Positions 22,424 to 26,062 of a stretch of 26,062 bases of DNA are shown piece by piece. The stretch covers positions 1 through 26,062 of the forward strand of contig JALQUY010000007.1 of NCBI GenBank assembly GCA_023260615.1, in the 5' to 3' direction. Source of the DNA: Schleiferiaceae bacterium (lineage in GTDB: Bacteria > Bacteroidota > Bacteroidia > Flavobacteriales > Schleiferiaceae). Positions within the stretch are counted from its first letter, which is position 1. Each line of letters opens with the position of its first letter. Made by a program: the position numbers and the translations under genes. The notes under the pieces were generated by a model. It saw only the letters and a list, made by a program, of their open reading frames with translations, did no database searches and was not told where the DNA came from.

Positions 22424-23634
22424 AAGGCCTTTGGTGGATACGCGATGATCAGCGTCTGAACAACAACCCCACTTGGGAAGCGGCAAAGGCTTGGCAATCC
22501 GAGACAGGTGGTGCATTGAGCGCAGTTTGGGTTCCAAGCCGTACAACGCCAGCGAATCTCATCGAATACCCGGATGCTTTACCACGCACCTCTGAGGCCC
22601 GGTCAGCGTACGAAAGTGCCTGCTTTGAAGGGCTTCGGAAAGCATTGGCACAGCATGGAGTCGTGGCAGTACGAGCGTCCGAAGACCTTGCATCCACGGT
22701 AAAAGCTTCTCCGCCCAGCGTCATCTTCTTCACCCACGGCGCTGCGCACGAGGAACAAGAAGACGAAGCAGCTGTAAAATCAACGGGCATTCGATGCCAG
22801 GGCTACCACAGCCGTACCCTATTGACCCCTAGGCAGGCATTCGACCGAGGCCTTCCCCCCACGTATACCCCTTTTCGAAAGCGCGTCGAAGCACTACTGG
22901 GTGATCATCCATTCGAGGATATCGAGCGTTTCGAAGGGCCTCAAGCACCCACTTGGCCTTTTACCTCCTTGGAAGCAGAGGCGCGTGCTCACCTCTATGC
23001 GTATATCTCAGAGGATGGCGCGGGTCGCCACTATAAAACGCGCCGTAACGGCATGCTTCAATCTTTGGATTCCACAAAACTCTCTGCCTACCTAAGCCGC
23101 GGCTTACTTCACCCCAAAGAGGTGTGGAACCGATGTCTGGAGGTCGAGGAAGCGGTCGGAGGATGTGAGGAAATCTATTGGATTCGTTTTGAATTACTCT
23201 GGAGGGAGTACTTCCAATGGGTCGCCTATGAAGCAAAGGGCCAACTTTTTCGGTCTCACGGACTGAAGCAGCCAGACCCTCGACCAACCCCCAAGGGAAG
23301 CCGAAAAGCCTTTGAACTCTGGACGGAAGGACGCACCGGAGATCCACTTGTGGATGCTGCCATGCGAGAGTTGAAAGCCACAGGCTACCAAAGCAACCGA
23401 GCCCGTCAAAATGCAGCGTCCTACTGGATTCACGATTTAAAGCAGCCATGGCGCGTGGGCGCCGCGTATTTTGAGGCCATGTTGTTGGATTACGACGCAG
23501 CCTCAAACTGGGGCAACTGGGCGTACATAGCAGGTGTTGGAAACGACCCACGCCCCTTCCGCAAGTTCAATACCCACAAACAAGCGGAACAGTACGATGC
23601 GGATGGATCCTACCGAGATGCTTGGCGGACCTAA
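22420..23634 (+). CDS. DASH-family cryptochrome/photolyase
   Basis: 404 aa. An N-terminal photolyase domain (MKGLWWIRDDQRLNNNPTWE, aligning with the DLRLHDN motif) is followed by an FAD domain: GAGRHYKTRRNGMLQSLDSTKLSAYLSRGLLHPKEVW, then WIRFELLWREYFQWVAYE, GRTGDPLVDAAMRELKATGYQSNRARQNAASYWIHDL and LLDYDAASNWGNWAYIAGVGNDPR, with PFRKFNTHKQAEQYDADGSYRDAW at the end. These match DASH cryptochromes, which repair cyclobutane dimers mainly in single-stranded DNA and often carry a folate antenna. It is on the short side for the family and ends just after the conserved YDADG stretch. A CPD photolyase of another subclass is an alternative. The stop codon overlaps the hisS stop on the other strand. 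Confidence 0.9.
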   Translation: MKGLWWIRDDQRLNNNPTWEAAKAWQSETGGALSAVWVPSRTTPANLIEYPDALPRTSEARSAYESACFEGLRKALAQHGVVAVRASEDLASTVKASPPSVIFFTHGAAHEEQEDEAAVKSTGIRCQGYHSRTLLTPRQAFDRGLPPTYTPFRKRVEALLGDHPFEDIERFEGPQAPTWPFTSLEAEARAHLYAYISEDGAGRHYKTRRNGMLQSLDSTKLSAYLSRGLLHPKEVWNRCLEVEEAVGGCEEIYWIRFELLWREYFQWVAYEAKGQLFRSHGLKQPDPRPTPKGSRKAFELWTEGRTGDPLVDAAMRELKATGYQSNRARQNAASYWIHDLKQPWRVGAAYFEAMLLDYDAASNWGNWAYIAGVGNDPRPFRKFNTHKQAEQYDADGSYRDAWRT

Positions 23635-24962
23635 TAGGTCGCTAATCGGGCAGCCATATCGCTGAAATCCAGAGCCTCTTGGTCACCAGTGGCTAGATTC
23701 TTCAACTGTGCTTGACCTGCGGCGCGTTCCGCTTCTCCCAGAAGAATAACGAAAGGGATCCCACGTTTTTCAGCGTAGTCAAATTGCTTTTTGAGCTTAG
23801 CCGCTTCGGGATAGAACTCCACGCGAAGTCCCGTTTTGCGCAAGCGCAATGCCCAGTCGTACGCAAAAGGAGCATCTGTTTCACTGAGCGAAAAGACCAA
23901 AGCCACCGGTGCATGACTTAGGCTTTCGGGCAAGCGCCCAAGCTCCTCCAGACAGAGAATGATGCGGTCCAAGCCAAAGCTAATGCCGACCCCAGAGGTG
24001 TCTTTCAAACCGAAGATGCCCGTCAAATCATCGTAGCGACCGCCACCCCCTACGCTGCCCATTTGGACTTCGTTGGCCGTAACCTCTAGGATACAGCCCG
24101 TGTAGTAATTCAAGCCACGAGCCAGGGTAATATCAATAGCTAGTGGCGCCTCGCCTGCATGATCCAGGACAAACTGCAACTCATTCACGCCTTGAAGGCC
24201 TGTTTCGGAAGTTGCCAACCAGGTGCGCAGGAATGCGAGCGATGCCGCTGCATCTCCAAAGGGCTGCATGGCAGGTTCCAGCGCGGCCAATTCCGAAGCC
24301 GTGAAGCCTTTGCCCTCCAGTTCAGCCAGCACACCGGACTTACCAATTTTATCCAACTTATCCAGCGCTACGGTAAAGTCGACCAAGCGATCGCCTACCC
24401 CGCTGACTTCGGCAATTCCGGCCAAAACCTTGCGGTTGTTCAATCGAATGGTCACGGGGAGCTTAAGTGCTTGAAAGGCCTGCTGGTACAGGTGAATCAA
24501 CTCCACTTCTTGCCACAAACTCTTGCTACCTACCACATCCGCATCGCATTGGTAAAACTCGCGGAAGCGGCCCTTTTGCGGGTTGTCCGCACGCCATACG
24601 GGTTGCATTTGGTAGCGCTTAAAAGGCAAGGCCAACTGACCCGCATTCTGCACGACGTAGCGCGCAAAGGGGACGGTCAAGTCGTAACGAAGCGCCTTGT
24701 CTGCCACTTCGCTTCCTTTGGGCTGGCTGGGATCTGCGACGGATTTCATAAAGTCTCCCGAACGCAAAATCTTGAAAATCAACCGATCTCCTTCCTCCCC
24801 GTACTTACCCATGAGGGTTTCCAGGTTCTCAAAGCTTGGGGTTTCCAACGGACTGTAGCCAAAGACCTCAAAGGTGGTCCGCAGCACATGCATGACGTAC
24901 TGACGTTTGGCTACCTCCTGGGCGGAAAAATCGCGGGTTCCTTTGGCTACGCGGGGCTTCAT
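23631..24962 (-). CDS. hisS: Histidyl-tRNA synthetase
   Basis: 443 aa class II synthetase that charges tRNA-His. KGTRDFSAQEVAKRQYV opens the catalytic core. PLETPSFENLETLMGKYGEEGD contains motif 1 neighbours, FREFYQCDADVVGS is motif 2, RGLNYYTGCILEV is the HisA signature, and VGGGGRYDDLTGIFG with GVGISFGLDRI forms motif 3. The C-terminal anticodon-binding alpha/beta domain (about residues 340-443) includes AEKRGIPFVILLGEAE. Length is normal. Its ATG (24960-24962) shares one base with the ettA stop, so it is probably translated from the same transcript. Its stop overlaps that of the DASH cryptochrome by 3 bases. Confidence 0.97.
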   Translation of the reverse strand: MKPRVAKGTRDFSAQEVAKRQYVMHVLRTTFEVFGYSPLETPSFENLETLMGKYGEEGDRLIFKILRSGDFMKSVADPSQPKGSEVADKALRYDLTVPFARYVVQNAGQLALPFKRYQMQPVWRADNPQKGRFREFYQCDADVVGSKSLWQEVELIHLYQQAFQALKLPVTIRLNNRKVLAGIAEVSGVGDRLVDFTVALDKLDKIGKSGVLAELEGKGFTASELAALEPAMQPFGDAAASLAFLRTWLATSETGLQGVNELQFVLDHAGEAPLAIDITLARGLNYYTGCILEVTANEVQMGSVGGGGRYDDLTGIFGLKDTSGVGISFGLDRIILCLEELGRLPESLSHAPVALVFSLSETDAPFAYDWALRLRKTGLRVEFYPEAAKLKKQFDYAEKRGIPFVILLGEAERAAGQAQLKNLATGDQEALDFSDMAARLATY

Positions 24963-26062
24963 TACTTGACGAGTTTCTTGTACTTAAACTTCTTAGGCTC
25001 AGCCGAGGTTCCGCCCAAGCGCTTCTTCTTGTTTTCTTCGTAATCGGAGAATGATCCCTCAAAGTAGTACACTTGAGAGTCTCCCTCAAAGGCCAGAATG
25101 TGGGTACACACGCGGTCCAGGAACCACCGGTCGTGCGAAATAATGACCGCACAGCCCGCAAAATGCTCGAGGCCCTCTTCCAACGCACGTAAGGTATTGA
25201 TGTCCAAATCGTTGGTAGGTTCGTCCAGCAACAATACGTTTCCGCCTTCTTTCAGGGCCATGGCCAGGTGCAAGCGGTTGCGCTCTCCCCCGGACAGGAT
25301 CCCAATCTTTTTGGACTGGTCGCCCCCACTAAAGTTGAAGCGAGCCAGGTAGGCACGGCTGTTCACAATTTGACCGCCTAGCTCAAATTGCTCTTGGCCG
25401 TCGCCGATGATCTCATAGATGGATTTCTCCGGATCCAACTTGGCATGGCTCTGATCGACGTAGGAAATCTTAGCGGTTTCTCCCAGCGCGAAGGAGCCTG
25501 CATCTGGCTGGAGCTGGTCCATGATCATGCGGAAGATGGTCGTTTTACCGGCACCGTTCGGTCCGATGATGCCGACAATACCTGCGGGAGGCAAGTTGAA
25601 GTTCAAATCTTCATAGAGCAAGCGATCGCCAAAGCCTTTCTTGACATTCTTAGCTTCAATCACATTGCTGCCCAAACGGGGACCATTGGGAATGAAAATC
25701 TCCAGGCGCTGCTCCTTGTCCTTTTGCTCCTCGTTCATCAGCTTGTCGTAGCTGCTCAAACGCGCTTTGGACTTGGCTTGACGGCCTTTGGGGTTCATAC
25801 GCACCCATTCCAGCTCGCGCTCCAGCGTCTTCCTACGCTTGGTCGCCTGCTTTTCTTCCTGCTCCAAACGCTTGGTCTTCTGATCCAACCACGACGAGTA
25901 ATTGCCCTTCCAAGGAATACCTTCCCCGCGGTCCAATTCCAAAATCCAGCCCGCTACGTTGTCCAAGAAGTAACGGTCGTGCGTTACAGCGATGACCGTG
26001 CCTTTGTACTGCTGCAGGTGGTGCTCCAACCACAGAATGGATTCTGCGTCCAAGTGGTTGGT
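24962..26062 (-). CDS. ettA: Energy-dependent translational throttle protein (ABC-F), 5' part cut off
   Basis: The frame runs to the window edge; the first visible residues TNHLDAESI are the end of the Walker B/D-loop of ATPase domain 1, so the true start is outside. The 366 aa seen include the arm and linker (GIPWKGNYSSWLDQK, RKTLERELEWVRMNPKGRQAKSKAR), then a full second ATPase: Walker A IGPNGAGKTT, signature LSGGERNRLHLAMAL, Walker B VLLLDEPTNDLDINTLRALE and ISHDRWFLDRVCTHILAFEG. TNDLD and the ELEWVRMNPKGRQAKSKAR linker are typical of EttA among ABC-F proteins. EttA binds the ribosomal E site and gates elongation by ATP/ADP ratio. It precedes hisS with TAATG overlap. Confidence 0.95.
   Translation of the reverse strand, partial: TNHLDAESILWLEHHLQQYKGTVIAVTHDRYFLDNVAGWILELDRGEGIPWKGNYSSWLDQKTKRLEQEEKQATKRRKTLERELEWVRMNPKGRQAKSKARLSSYDKLMNEEQKDKEQRLEIFIPNGPRLGSNVIEAKNVKKGFGDRLLYEDLNFNLPPAGIVGIIGPNGAGKTTIFRMIMDQLQPDAGSFALGETAKISYVDQSHAKLDPEKSIYEIIGDGQEQFELGGQIVNSRAYLARFNFSGGDQSKKIGILSGGERNRLHLAMALKEGGNVLLLDEPTNDLDINTLRALEEGLEHFAGCAVIISHDRWFLDRVCTHILAFEGDSQVYYFEGSFSDYEENKKKRLGGTSAEPKKFKYKKLVK

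Noticed and set aside
24159..25043. 294-aa open frame on the plus strand opposite hisS
   Set aside because: It lies wholly antisense to hisS and the ettA end, and its translation shows no family motif; hisS has full class II motifs.
1..26062. tRNA, rRNA, CRISPR array, insertion sequence or riboswitch
   Set aside because: None seen: non-coding gaps are at most about 54 bp, no tandem spacer pattern, no transposase, and no recognised RNA motif. A tool-based scan (tRNAscan-SE, Rfam) would settle it.

Overview
The window looks like a chromosomal housekeeping segment from a Bacteroidota bacterium, probably a flavobacterial-type aquatic lineage. The evidence is threefold. Several upstream regions carry the Bacteroidota -7 promoter box TAnnTTTG, and starts lack clear Shine-Dalgarno sequences. 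The order ftsK - lolA - LptF/LptG permease - ribB is, from memory, typical of the phylum. The protein forms (EttA, RimK, arginase, degenerate RibBA) also fit. Two photolyases in one operon suggest a sunlit habitat (inference). No mobile element, CRISPR array, rRNA or tRNA was seen. The DNA is almost fully coding: the longest non-coding gap is about 54 bp, so there is no unexplained stretch above 300 bp.

Layout. 1-177: 3' end of a C1-family cysteine aminopeptidase (+). 178-2910: argS and an arginase on the minus strand, arginase first in transcription. 2911-2960: a compact divergent promoter region. 2961-10976: a plus-strand run of ftsK, lolA, an LptF/LptG permease, two glycosyltransferases (GT4-like and GT2) and ribB with a decayed GTP cyclohydrolase II domain. 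10973-14854: tamB (-), convergent with ribB and divergent from tsaD. 14884-17930: tsaD, rimB-like, rimK, rsmE, four overlapping genes that all modify translation components. 17943-19454: hutH (-). 19509-23634: a five-gene overlapping photorepair operon: SDR protein lacking the catalytic Tyr, flavin-reductase-like protein, 51-aa DUF2256 protein, FeS-type (6-4) photolyase, DASH cryptochrome. 23631-26062: hisS and the truncated ettA (-).

How the genes work together. FtsK serves chromosome segregation. LolA, LptF/G, TamB and probably the glycosyltransferases serve envelope biogenesis (lipoprotein, LPS and outer-membrane transport). TsaD (tRNA t6A37), RimK/RimB (ribosomal protein S6 tail), RsmE (16S rRNA m3U1498), ArgS, HisS and EttA all serve translation. 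The photorepair operon probably pairs two photolyases with accessory proteins for cofactor supply or maturation; that accessory role is inference.

The points most worth a second look are: the photorepair operon with its unexplained accessory genes; two divergent promoter pairs whose -7 boxes sit back to back as inverted repeats and imply near-leaderless mRNAs; four tail-to-tail junctions with overlapping or abutting stop codons or 3' ends; and the loss of the zinc site in the second half of RibB(A).
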